64,000 bases of DNA from Sphingobacterium sp. B16(2022). GTDB lineage: Bacteria > Bacteroidota > Bacteroidia > Sphingobacteriales > Sphingobacteriaceae. Shown one piece after another: positions 47,234 to 55,653 of the stretch. Both the position numbers and the translations under genes were made by a program. The stretch is taken from positions 1,116,001-1,180,000 of the forward strand of contig NZ_JAAUVN010000001.1 of assembly GCF_012030425.1 (NCBI RefSeq). The letters are read 5' to 3'. Position 1 is the first letter of the stretch. Every line of letters starts with the position of its first letter. A model generated the notes under the pieces. That model worked only from the letters and a program-made list of their open reading frames with translations, searched no databases and was not told the origin of the DNA.

Positions 47234-48256
47234 TTATTTAACTCGGATTGGAACTGTATAATCCATATTTACTTCCATACCTTGCAACCGTCCGGGGTTC
47301 CAATTCCCCATTTGTTTTATTGCACTAACGATTTGCTCTCGTACTTTTAAAGGTACTTTTTCAGAAATTCGAAAATTATTAGTATTACCGCCACGATCAA
47401 TAGTAAAGGTGACAGAAATAGATTGACTTGATACATCCTTTATGAGGTCTTGGGGTATGCTTAGATTTTTATATAATGACTTCATAAATACATCCATTCC
47501 TTTTGGATATGTAGCCATACTTCTTACATTTTCTTGAGAATATATAATAACTTCTCCATTTTTTTTAAATCTTTTCCCTTGAACCAATTGATTATCTTGG
47601 TAAAGTTCTTCATAAAAAGTTCCCATATTCCTACCTTTCCATTTTCCCACTTTTTCATTATTCTTTAATTCACCTTCTGTATAATCTTCTCTCGCATTCT
47701 CAATTCTTAAAAAACCATTTCCCCTTTTAAGAAGATAATTTCCAATGGAATCGAGATACAATAAGTAAAAAGGTTGAGTATCTGTTGTTCCAGAAAATAT
47801 TTTTTTACCAATTTCCTCATGAACAATAATCATCTTTAGCTTACCATTTGGGTAATAATAATATGAAGAATCAATTGGCTCTGAATATTCGTTAAACTTT
47901 TCTAAACTTTCTAAATTGCCATTGGGATAATAAGAAACAAGTTCACCAATATATTTGAGACCAAATTCAAATGGATTATTAAGCCTACCACTGTAACCAT
48001 TAGATTTTAAAGAATCTGTATCAGTATAATAGCTTGTGATATTAAATAGATTTAATGAATCGTTTCCATAAGGAACTATTTTTTGATAGGAGTATGAATC
48101 TTTCTTTGAAGTGATAATTTCTCCATTATTATTAAAATAGATATATGTCGTATCTGGGTGAGAACCATCTATGTTGAAATCTTCTCTTTTGTTCGCAAAG
48201 CAGATCTGTGAAAAAGATGTGAATAATATCAGAAATAGTAAAATAATATAATTCAT
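47234..48256 (-). CDS. Exported protein with YwqK/MORN-like repeats and a C-terminal TonB domain
   Basis: This 340-residue protein has a signal peptide (ending near CFA). The middle has toxin-antitoxin-YwqK/MORN-2-type units (YYPNGNLESLEKFNE, YYYPNGKLKMIIVHEE, GKWKGRNMGTFYEELYQDNQLV). The C-terminal TonB-like domain (about residues 255-340) contains SQSISVTFTIDRGGNTNNFRISE, IKQMGNWNPGRLQG and VNMDYTVPIRVK. It has no obvious inner-membrane anchor apart from the signal segment, so it may not act as a classical energy transducer. The architecture is common in Bacteroidota, with unknown function. It is not linked to the transporters of this window. Confidence 0.82.
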   Translation of the reverse strand: MNYIILLFLILFTSFSQICFANKREDFNIDGSHPDTTYIYFNNNGEIITSKKDSYSYQKIVPYGNDSLNLFNITSYYTDTDSLKSNGYSGRLNNPFEFGLKYIGELVSYYPNGNLESLEKFNEYSEPIDSSYYYYPNGKLKMIIVHEEIGKKIFSGTTDTQPFYLLYLDSIGNYLLKRGNGFLRIENAREDYTEGELKNNEKVGKWKGRNMGTFYEELYQDNQLVQGKRFKKNGEVIIYSQENVRSMATYPKGMDVFMKSLYKNLSIPQDLIKDVSSQSISVTFTIDRGGNTNNFRISEKVPLKVREQIVSAIKQMGNWNPGRLQGMEVNMDYTVPIRVK

Positions 48257-48328
48257 AATTATGGCTATGATAATAAAATTATAAATTTTTGTTCAAAATT
48301 CATAATTACTCAAATGTACAGGAAGCAA

Positions 48329-48943
48329 TTAATTTAAGTTATGATCTTTTGGAACTTTTGCACCCATCTCAACTTTAGCGGAAAACACCAAAATTTGAAT
48401 TAATATTGCAATAACAATTAGGATCACGATTTCGATGTAAGACATTAATCTACTTCTGCTCGTCATACTGATTACTTCATCTAGCTTGACTTTTCCTTCC
48501 TCCAATTGAATCGAAGACAATGTTTCTAAAGTTTGTCGTGCTTGTTTGCTGATCTCAATAGCTTTAGCATGATCTGTGGCATTAACATTTTGCGCTATTT
48601 GTTGAATATAGATTTTAAATGTATTAAAATTGACATTTTCTTTATCTGTTAGCACAGTTTTTTCATAAAGTGTATTGATTTGCTTGATTTTATCTAGTTC
48701 CAAATTAACGTTTTTAGATGAATATTGAGGTGCAGATAGTAAGACAAGTAATTTCTCCATGCGATTTGAAAGCTTGTGAATATAATCAGCCACCACTAAG
48801 CGATCCGAATATAAAGAAGTTACCGATTCATTAATTCTTTTGACCAAGTGTTGCTCTTGAATATTGGTCAACATCACCAAACAAAGGACAGAGAAAAACA
48901 ACATCGCAGCCTTAATTTTATTTTTCACTGTAAAAGTCCACAT
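48329..48943 (-). CDS. Four-helix-bundle sensor-type membrane protein without output domain
   Basis: This 204-residue protein has a membrane segment near the N-terminus (residues 10-28), a helical extracytoplasmic region of about 130 residues typical of the 4HB_MCP sensor domain (RINESVTSLYSDRLVVADYIHKLSNRMEKL), a second membrane segment (about 168-190) and only a short cytoplasmic tail. Chemoreceptors and histidine kinases with this sensor normally continue into HAMP and signalling domains, which are absent here. Either it is an independent small sensor or it works with a separate partner. No kinase or chemotaxis gene is nearby. Confidence 0.72.
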   Translation of the reverse strand: MWTFTVKNKIKAAMLFFSVLCLVMLTNIQEQHLVKRINESVTSLYSDRLVVADYIHKLSNRMEKLLVLLSAPQYSSKNVNLELDKIKQINTLYEKTVLTDKENVNFNTFKIYIQQIAQNVNATDHAKAIEISKQARQTLETLSSIQLEEGKVKLDEVISMTSRSRLMSYIEIVILIVIAILIQILVFSAKVEMGAKVPKDHNLN

Positions 48944-49163
48944 TGGTCGTATATTTTGGTAAAAAAACTGAAGAATAGCAATTTAATAAAAATTAAGCTA
49001 AAGAGGAAAAAGTAGTTTTTTATCCTTAGTTTTCGTCGTTGAAGCAATTTAGATGACGTAGAACAGAATTATAGTAACATCTACATTGTTTACTCACTTA
49101 TTAGGGATTAAACCATGCTATAGACAATAGTCAAAATTGAATTATAACTCATACTATACAAAA

Positions 49164-49658
49164 ATGAAAATTTTATTATTTATCGTTACATTATTCATTT
49201 CTCTTCATCAAGAGTTTAAGAAGGTTTATATTCTTATGGATAAAGATGATACATCAATAATTTATAATGAAGATCTTAAAAAGGTCAATCTTTATATAGA
49301 TCATACATTAATACCAGATGAAAAACTTCAAATGGGTATAAAGCTATATATCGCAAGTTTTTATGTAAATAATAGAAATAATTTGTCCGCCGATTTTATT
49401 AAAATTTTTCAATGCTCTATAAGTGATTTTGGACGCATGAATAGAAAACCTATAAGTAAAGTAATTTATTATTTAGAACACGAGAATCATGGGAATTTGC
49501 CTTTCGTTTATCAAAATGATGCATATTTACTATTAGAAATAAATGAATTAAAACCTAATATTACATCGATAAGAGAAAAATTGGAAAAAAGTGGAATGCT
49601 TTTAATTGAAGGTGATGGGAATCTTCAACAGAAAAAATTAAAATGGCTTAAAAAGTGA
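49164..49658 (+). CDS. Hypothetical protein
   Basis: The start chosen is ATG 49164 (MKILLFIVTLFISLH), which gives a short hydrophobic N-terminus that could be a signal or anchor; the TTG at 49137 is less likely. The 164-residue product has no motif I recognise (LKKVNLYIDHTLIP, MNRKPISKVIYYLEHENHG). The codon use is very AT-rich compared with the housekeeping genes of the window, as in the broken gene that follows 47 bases later. This points to an accessory island. Confidence 0.55.
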   Translation: MKILLFIVTLFISLHQEFKKVYILMDKDDTSIIYNEDLKKVNLYIDHTLIPDEKLQMGIKLYIASFYVNNRNNLSADFIKIFQCSISDFGRMNRKPISKVIYYLEHENHGNLPFVYQNDAYLLLEINELKPNITSIREKLEKSGMLLIEGDGNLQQKKLKWLKK

Positions 49659-49705
49659 TAATATAATAGGTTCGTGACGATCCAATAATTGATATAGTTA
49701 TTAAA

Positions 49706-50263
49706 ATGGGCAAAATGAAAGATATTGAACAAGTAGTTAGGAACCCAATTTCAGAACAGGAAATGATTACTATATTGTCCAAACTCTCGTATAGAAGTGA
49801 TTTTATTAATGAATATAATTTTTTTAAAGTGGATGCCACATGAAAATTTAGAAGAATTTTACAGATCAAGTAGATTTAAGAACAATAATCAAACACTTGA
49901 TGATGCTATTGTACTAGTTGATAGTATAGATTATTGTTCAGACCATCTTTTGAAGATAATTAAAGTAATACTTTTTTCAAAAAAGAATTATTTTATTAAT
50001 TATCCTGTTTAGATTATTTGTTAAGCCAAAATAGAAAAATAGATCATTCAACTTATATGATGTTAAATAAAAGATTCAAAAATAATTTAAATGAATTTCT
50101 AAAACTTCATGCAAATATTAATCTTTTAATAACTGAAAATAAACCAGAACAATATGTGATACAAATAATAAAATCTGCGCATTATCCAGATATTTTTTAT
50201 CGCTTTTTTAATTCTATCAGTTTTAATACCTCGTCATTTAAAAATCATATAAATAGCGATTAA
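49706..50263 (+). pseudogene. Unknown gene broken by two frameshifts
   Basis: Three overlapping frames join into one protein-like sequence of about 185 residues: MKDIEQVVRNPISEQEM in the first, then WMPHENLEEFYRSSRFK through KVILFSKKNYFINYP in the second, then LDYLLSQNRKIDHSTYMMLN to the end in the third. The first break lies at the T7 run near 49819-49825, where one base fewer continues the frame as NFLKWMPHENLEEF. The second lies near 50003-50012. No family is recognised. It is either a decayed gene or the product of homopolymer sequencing errors. Confidence 0.6.
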
Positions 50264-50610
50264 ATATATCGCGTTTACCGAATATTCGAATCGCATAATT
50301 TTCCCCGAGCTGCTAAAGGCGAGATAAAGCTAATTTTTGCATTTATGATTCAACATTTTGAGAGATGATATCAGATTGTTAAGAATGATTTATTCTAGGC
50401 AATATAGATTCGATAGTATTTGTTGATGGAAGTGATCTAATCTTTGCAACAAAAAGGACTAGTTCAAAACCCTCTTGCCACAAAAATTATTCTTCATATC
50501 ACAAAGAATCTTGAATTCTTTATAAGGATTTTTATTTCGTAAATTCAACCTGAGAAGTTATTCCGATTACAATATGCGAATAGCTTCATTTATGCTAATA
50601 AAATGAATCC
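50264..50610. other. Intergenic region before the VWA/AAA+ pair
   Basis: About 350 bases without a recognisable gene, hairpin or repeat. The promoter of the VWA gene should lie here, but no strong TAnnTTTG match stands out. Confidence 0.3.
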
Positions 50611-51732
50611 ATGAACAGTACGAAACGAAATAAGGGTTTTATCTTTAAGCAATATGACGAGCCGTTTCAAACGCCTTTTGACAAATTATTTGATATTTTC
50701 AAGGAACTGATTACACACACCTCCGGTGATTTTAATGAAGCTATTGATTGGTTGCGGCAATTGGACAAAGAGTTTAAACTGACCACTTCAGCATATACCG
50801 TTGACGATTTCATTGCAGATCTGAAGAATAAAGGATACATCAGAGAAAAATTGGAACTAGGCGGCAATGGTAGCTCTTCTATTACCTCAAAGCTGGAAAA
50901 AGCCTTACGGCAGCATGCTTTAGATCAGATTTTTGGAAAGATGCGAAAAGGAAAGTCCGGCAACCATAAAACCAATCACCAAGGGCGGAGTGATGAAAAT
51001 ATGGGCGATTTCAGAAACTATCAGTATGGGGACAGCCTTGAGAAAATAGCCTTGACGGAGAGCCTTAAAAATGCGCAGATTAATCATGGAATAGGAGAGT
51101 TCGCCTTATCAGAAAATGATCTCGTTGTCGAAGACACCCAGTTTAAATCACAGATGAGTACCGTGTTGATGATTGATATTAGCCATAGTATGATTCTATA
51201 CGGTGAAGACCGGATCACACCCGCAAAAAAAGTGGCCATGGCTTTATCAGAACTTATCCTGACACGTTATCCCAAGGACTCACTGGACATCATCGTTTTT
51301 GGTAATGATGCTTGGCCTATAGCGATAAAAGATCTACCTTATCTGCAAGTAGGACCATTTCACACCAATACGGTCGCAGGCTTGAAGTTGGCGATGGAGA
51401 TCCTCAGACGTAAACGGCATGCTAACAAGCAGATATTTATGATTACTGATGGAAAGCCGAGCTGTTTAAACTTGCCCGATGGTAGTTACTATAAAAATCC
51501 GATGGGTTTAGATCCTTTTATCACCAGCAAGTGCTATAGTATGGCCGCACAAGCCAGAAAGCTGGGAATACCCATTACAACCTTCATGATCACTTCAGAT
51601 CCCTATCTGCAGGAATTTGTTGACGAATTTACGGCTTCAAATCAGGGAAAGGCTTACTATACAGGACTTGGAGATCTCGGAGAAATGATTTTTGAGGATT
51701 ACGAAGAAAATCGTAGAAAGAGAATACGATAA
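50611..51732 (+). CDS. VWA-domain protein partnered with a MoxR/BchI-like ATPase
   Basis: This 373-residue cytoplasmic protein has a helical N-terminal region (residues 1-175) and a von Willebrand factor A domain (about 183-365). The MIDAS metal site is complete: D189-I-S-H-S193 (DxSxS), the Thr region near HTNTVAGLKLAMEIL, and MITDGKP. The AAA+ ATPase gene follows after 59 bases. MoxR/VWA pairs work as metal-dependent chaperones or chelatase-like machines that insert cofactors or assemble complexes. The target is not encoded nearby. Confidence 0.9.
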   Translation: MNSTKRNKGFIFKQYDEPFQTPFDKLFDIFKELITHTSGDFNEAIDWLRQLDKEFKLTTSAYTVDDFIADLKNKGYIREKLELGGNGSSSITSKLEKALRQHALDQIFGKMRKGKSGNHKTNHQGRSDENMGDFRNYQYGDSLEKIALTESLKNAQINHGIGEFALSENDLVVEDTQFKSQMSTVLMIDISHSMILYGEDRITPAKKVAMALSELILTRYPKDSLDIIVFGNDAWPIAIKDLPYLQVGPFHTNTVAGLKLAMEILRRKRHANKQIFMITDGKPSCLNLPDGSYYKNPMGLDPFITSKCYSMAAQARKLGIPITTFMITSDPYLQEFVDEFTASNQGKAYYTGLGDLGEMIFEDYEENRRKRIR

Positions 51733-51791
51733 ACAATTACGTTAATAAGATATACATTTTGCGCAGCATTTGCGCTTCATTATAAAAACAT

Positions 51792-53258
51792 ATGGATTAC
51801 ACGAAGATAACAACATTTGGCGCACTAAAAGCTTCTGGCTATAAACCTAAAACGATAAAAGAAGAATTGCGTCAGAATCTGATTACAAAGATAGGCAACG
51901 GCGAAACCGTATTTACTGGAGTACACGGCTACGAGGACACCGTTATTCCAGAACTAGAAAGAGCTATCCTCTCCAAACATAATATCAATTTCCTAGGTCT
52001 TCGTGGGCAAGCAAAGACACGTCTAGCCAGACTTATGGTTAATCTATTAGATGAATATATACCTGTGGTACAAGGCTCTGAAATTAATGATGATCCCTAT
52101 AACCCAATATCGCGTTATGCTGTAGAACTATTAAAGGAAAAGGGTGATGATACACCGATTGATTGGCTTCATAGAAGTGATCGTTTTGCAGAGAAACTGG
52201 CTACTCCGGATGTAACTGTCGCAGATTTGATCGGCGATGTAGATCCGATCAAAGCCGCAAATCTGAGACTGAGCTATGCAGACGATCGTGTGATTCATTT
52301 TGGCATGATTCCACGGGCAAATCGCTCGATATTTGTTATCAATGAACTGCCCGATCTTCAGGCGAGAATTCAGGTAGCACTTTTTAATATATTGCAAGAA
52401 GGAGACATCCAGATCCGCGGATTTAAATTACGTCTGCCGTTGGATGTCCAGTTTGTGTTCACTGCAAATCCGGAAGATTACACCAACAGAGGAAGTATCG
52501 TAACGCCCCTAAAAGACCGGATAGGATCACAGATATTAACACATTACCCCGAAACAGTAGCGATTGCGAAAACCATTACTGCTCAGGAAGCTAACTTGGA
52601 AGCGGCACAAAAAGAACAAATATATGTTCCAGAACTGGCTCGTGAATTGATTGAGCAGATCAGTTTTGAAGCCCGCAATAGCGAATATGTTGATGAAAAA
52701 AGTGGTGTCAGTGCGCGTATGAGTATTACCGCATTTCAAAACTTATTAAGTACTGCCGAACTGCGGATGCTCAAAAATGGAGCTCCGGCCACAGCAATAA
52801 GATTGAGCGATTTTATGGGTATTGTGCCGGCTATAACCGGTAAGGTTGAGCTCGTATATGAAGGTGAGCAGGAGGGAGCCGGTACTGTGGCAATTCAGTT
52901 GATTGAGAATGCCGTTAAAAGTATATTTCTTACTTTATTTCCAAAAATTGAGAAGTTTGAAAAGGAAAATGAACGCTATCCCTACGATGATATTGTCCGC
53001 TGGTTCTCGGAATCGGAGGGTATTGAATTATCCGATGAACTCACTGATGTAGATTACGAACATGCATTGGACGAAGTGACACCTATCCGCAGTTTGATAC
53101 AGCAGTATCAGCCACAGACGAAGCCTGAAGATTTCTATTTTCTGACCGAATTCATCCTATGGGGACTTACGCTCAATAACAAGTTAAGTAAATACAGAGT
53201 AGGTAGCGGTTTGCAGTTTCAAGATAAGTTTCAAGAATATTTGAGAAACAATCTATAG
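51792..53258 (+). CDS. AAA+ ATPase of the magnesium-chelatase ChlI/MoxR type
   Basis: This 488-residue ATPase shows Walker A as G69-LRGQAKT76 and Walker B as IFVINE (Glu184), with the sensor-1 region VQFVFTANPEDYTNRGSIVTPLKDRIGSQILTHYP. Walker A has Ala where the usual GxxGxGKT has Gly. A long insert (residues 92-165) lies between the first strand and Walker B, as in ChlI-type proteins annotated as sigma-54-interacting or Mg-chelatase subunit I. A lid domain follows. It forms a two-gene operon with the VWA gene upstream and is closed by a terminator. Confidence 0.9.
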   Translation: MDYTKITTFGALKASGYKPKTIKEELRQNLITKIGNGETVFTGVHGYEDTVIPELERAILSKHNINFLGLRGQAKTRLARLMVNLLDEYIPVVQGSEINDDPYNPISRYAVELLKEKGDDTPIDWLHRSDRFAEKLATPDVTVADLIGDVDPIKAANLRLSYADDRVIHFGMIPRANRSIFVINELPDLQARIQVALFNILQEGDIQIRGFKLRLPLDVQFVFTANPEDYTNRGSIVTPLKDRIGSQILTHYPETVAIAKTITAQEANLEAAQKEQIYVPELARELIEQISFEARNSEYVDEKSGVSARMSITAFQNLLSTAELRMLKNGAPATAIRLSDFMGIVPAITGKVELVYEGEQEGAGTVAIQLIENAVKSIFLTLFPKIEKFEKENERYPYDDIVRWFSESEGIELSDELTDVDYEHALDEVTPIRSLIQQYQPQTKPEDFYFLTEFILWGLTLNNKLSKYRVGSGLQFQDKFQEYLRNNL

Positions 53259-53398
53259 CAAGCTAGCACTGGAAAATCATATATTTTTTTCATTACTTAC
53301 GTAAATGATGAAAAAATATGCTTTGTTTTATTTGCTGTTTATTATCTTCACCGGGCGAGCTATGATGTAAAATTTTGATTCTAAATTTTGATAATATT

Positions 53399-53437
53399 AA
53401 AAATCAGCAAGTCACTTATATTGACTTGCTGATTTTT
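53399..53437 (+). terminator. Terminator after the AAA+ gene
   Basis: A perfect 16-bp stem (AAAAATCAGCAAGTCA and complement) with a 7-base loop and a T-run in the right arm lies 140 bases behind the stop. Confidence 0.75.
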
Positions 53438-53537
53438 AACTTTTAGTGATTGTAGGCGCTCCTCCAAATCTGAAAAGAATAGAGTCTTTTTTTAGTAAGA
53501 ATTGGTGGAAATAGTAAACTTTATATGAAATGCAGTG

Positions 53538-54062
53538 ATGAAAATAGATTATGCTTTTGTTGTATTTTTATATGCTTATATAAATCAAATTGATTTGTCT
53601 TTGGATAGAAGTAGATGGGAATCCATTGATAATTTGAGGAATTTTTATAAAAATCAAATTTCACCCAAAAATATTGTTGCTTATCTAATGAATAGATTGA
53701 ATCTAGAAGTCGAAAAAGTGGATAATTTAATTTTTCTTAAGGAAGAATCTTTCTGGGTGAGAATTAAAGATTCCTTGCTGTCTTCTTTTAAAAGAAATAT
53801 ATTTTTGGAACAAGATAATGTCTACTTTTTGTGTAACAGGCTACTTCTTTTTGATCAATTTTTAGAGATGGATATGCAAGTTCATCGACTAGAATTAGAA
53901 AAACTAAGAATAGATTTCTCGAAATTAAATTTTGATATATTAATGTGGAAATTAACCAAAAAAGATCGCTTAAGGGCATATAGAGTAGAACATTTTTTAC
54001 AAAACACATCCGTAAATACTCTTTCTATCAGTGAATTTAGTAAGAACTATTTTAAAAATTAA
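53538..54062 (+). CDS. Hypothetical protein
   Basis: The start taken is ATG 53538 (MKIDYAFVVF); a GTG one codon earlier is possible. The 174-residue protein is mostly helical and rich in Leu, Lys and Phe (EKVDNLIFLKEESFW, LCNRLLLFDQFLEMDMQVHRLELEKLRIDF) with no signal peptide and no motif known to me. It is AT-rich and stands before another orphan gene in the same direction. No function is proposed. Confidence 0.55.
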   Translation: MKIDYAFVVFLYAYINQIDLSLDRSRWESIDNLRNFYKNQISPKNIVAYLMNRLNLEVEKVDNLIFLKEESFWVRIKDSLLSSFKRNIFLEQDNVYFLCNRLLLFDQFLEMDMQVHRLELEKLRIDFSKLNFDILMWKLTKKDRLRAYRVEHFLQNTSVNTLSISEFSKNYFKN

Positions 54063-54218
54063 CTTGATCTCCTTCGAATAAATTGAAGTCTATTTTTTGA
54101 AAAAATTAGTGTTAATATCCGCCGTTCATTATCATTGGCAAAAAATGAGAAGTAAGATTAAGAAAATCAGCGTTCAAATTTAATTTTTATCATTTATTAT
54201 AGAATAATATTAATAAAA

Positions 54219-54770
54219 ATGGAAGATTCAGTAATAGAAGTGTTTTCTCCAAAGAATTTTAACTCATTAAAAAAATATCAAAATTTATTATGCCTCATAG
54301 CTTTTATAAATTTATCGATTGCATTGGTAATGGAATTTCCTTTTTCTTTTGAATCAATAAAAATGATGATTCAGACTATCTCATTAACATTATTTTGTAT
54401 TTGCATATTTTTGTTTATTCTGATTTCCATAATATTGAGAATTTCCAAAAGAATATCTTATTGCTATATAAATAGTAGTGTTCTGTATTTAAAAACAGAT
54501 AGTTGCCCAGAAGAAATCAGTATGGATAATATCAGTTTAAATATTAGTTTGTCCAATCTTGCTGACAAAGATTCGTACTTAGATTGTGGACATTTTATAG
54601 AAATTAGCACTTCAGACGACAAATGCCAGTTTCCAATAAAATTTAACGCCAGTCTTTTACATGTATTCCCTGAATCTAATGTGAATTATATGCGTAAAAG
54701 CCCGATTTTGATGTGTGAAACTAAAAATTTACTTAAAAACTTACTAGATTTGACTTGGGCCACATCATAG
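54219..54770 (+). CDS. Hypothetical two-helix membrane protein
   Basis: This 183-residue protein has two membrane segments (about residues 22-40 and 52-75) followed by a soluble C-terminal domain (YCYINSSVLYLKTDSCPEEISMDNISLNIS, HFIEISTSDDKCQFPIKF). The arrangement resembles small membrane proteins that read a PH-like beta domain after two helices, but the match is only in outline. It converges on the GG-leader peptide gene across a strong hairpin. An immunity role for a peptide would be speculation. Confidence 0.55.
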   Translation: MEDSVIEVFSPKNFNSLKKYQNLLCLIAFINLSIALVMEFPFSFESIKMMIQTISLTLFCICIFLFILISIILRISKRISYCYINSSVLYLKTDSCPEEISMDNISLNISLSNLADKDSYLDCGHFIEISTSDDKCQFPIKFNASLLHVFPESNVNYMRKSPILMCETKNLLKNLLDLTWATS

Positions 54771-54927
54771 CATTTTGGAGAGGTTATTAAGATAACGGTT
54801 TATGTGATTTTAGATAGAATAGCATTGAAAAAGAATTATTTTTTACAATAATATTTTGGTCATCATATATAAGTAGTAAATGAAGACTTCGCATTTTGGT
54901 ATACTTATTATTTTATAAAAAATCATC

Positions 54928-54975
54928 AAACAATCAAATATGTAATTCTTAGTTAGAATACATATTTGATTGTTT
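54928..54975. terminator. Long hairpin between convergent genes
   Basis: A perfect 17-bp repeat (AAACAATCAAATATGTA at 54928-54944 with its complement at 54959-54975) is flanked by T or A runs suited to both strands. It separates the membrane-protein gene from the GG-leader peptide gene. Confidence 0.7.
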
Positions 54976-55054
54976 TACAAAGAAGAGATGCTCTTCTTGA
55001 TTCTATTTGATTTTTTCTAGAATAGAATATTGAGATAATATATCCCTAAGTTTA

Positions 55055-55288
55055 TTACCACGTATTAGCTTCTGAACAATCTGAAGAGTTATCCCAAATT
55101 CTGCCAGCAAATGCCCCATATTGATCATAAGTATCAATATCTTGTTGACCTTGTGCATTCAGGAAGTTCGAATAAACGACTGAAGCGCCAATAGAACGAC
55201 GGCCCCCTTGTAGCATTTCCAAAGCTTTTTCATCTAACTTATTGTTTTCTAGTGAAGAGAAGCTCTTCATTCCACTTAACTTTTTCAT
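55055..55288 (-). CDS. Double-glycine leader peptide (RiPP or bacteriocin-like precursor)
   Basis: This 77-residue peptide begins with MKKLSGMKSFSSLENNKLDE and has a leader ending in EMLQGG (Gly28-Gly29), the pattern of GG-type precursors in Bacteroidota that are cut and exported by C39-peptidase ABC transporters. The predicted 48-residue core starts with RRSIGASVV, holds one Cys (71), several Asp, Tyr and Gln, and ends with Trp. No modifying enzyme, radical SAM protein or transporter is found in this window. Two AraC regulators lie upstream on the same strand. It could be an antimicrobial, a signal peptide or an orphan precursor. Confidence 0.8.
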   Translation of the reverse strand: MKKLSGMKSFSSLENNKLDEKALEMLQGGRRSIGASVVYSNFLNAQGQQDIDTYDQYGAFAGRIWDNSSDCSEANTW

Positions 55289-55653
55289 AATTAAATTTTA
55301 AGATTTTATTAGCGATTACCTTACCCTGACCTAAGAGCTTTTGTTGCAATTGCTAATTATTAAATCTAAAATTCGTTATATACAGCAGGTGAAGCAAGCG
55401 AATACTGATATTCGATGGTTTTAAAACTATAACTGTCGTTTATTTATGGATATTCGTTATAGAAGCTATATTTTCGATAATTACTATTGGATTAGTGGCT
55501 GGTTTTCGGTATTCATGGTCTACCAATGCTCTTCTTGTGATTATTTTATATCAAGGAAATGCTAAAGGAGAATTTGAATGACTCTTTAAGTCAGTCTCTT
55601 GGCGAAAAAGTCATTCATCATGGGGAGAGTACTACGACACACCATCGACTACA
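55289..55653. other. Intergenic region with a possible coding remnant
   Basis: A plus-strand frame open from 55393 to the TGA at 55579-55581 has no normal start codon but reads like a membrane segment (VVYLWIFVIEAIFSIITIGL, then SWSTNALLVIILYQGNAKGEFE). It may be the tail of a degraded gene or chance. The promoter of the GG-leader gene should lie at the left end, though no strong match is seen. Confidence 0.3.

Noticed and set aside
53538..54770. The two unknown genes as a toxin and immunity pair for the GG-leader peptide
   Set aside because: Orientation is convergent with the peptide gene across a strong hairpin, and no motif supports such a role; left as a hypothesis under the peptide finding.
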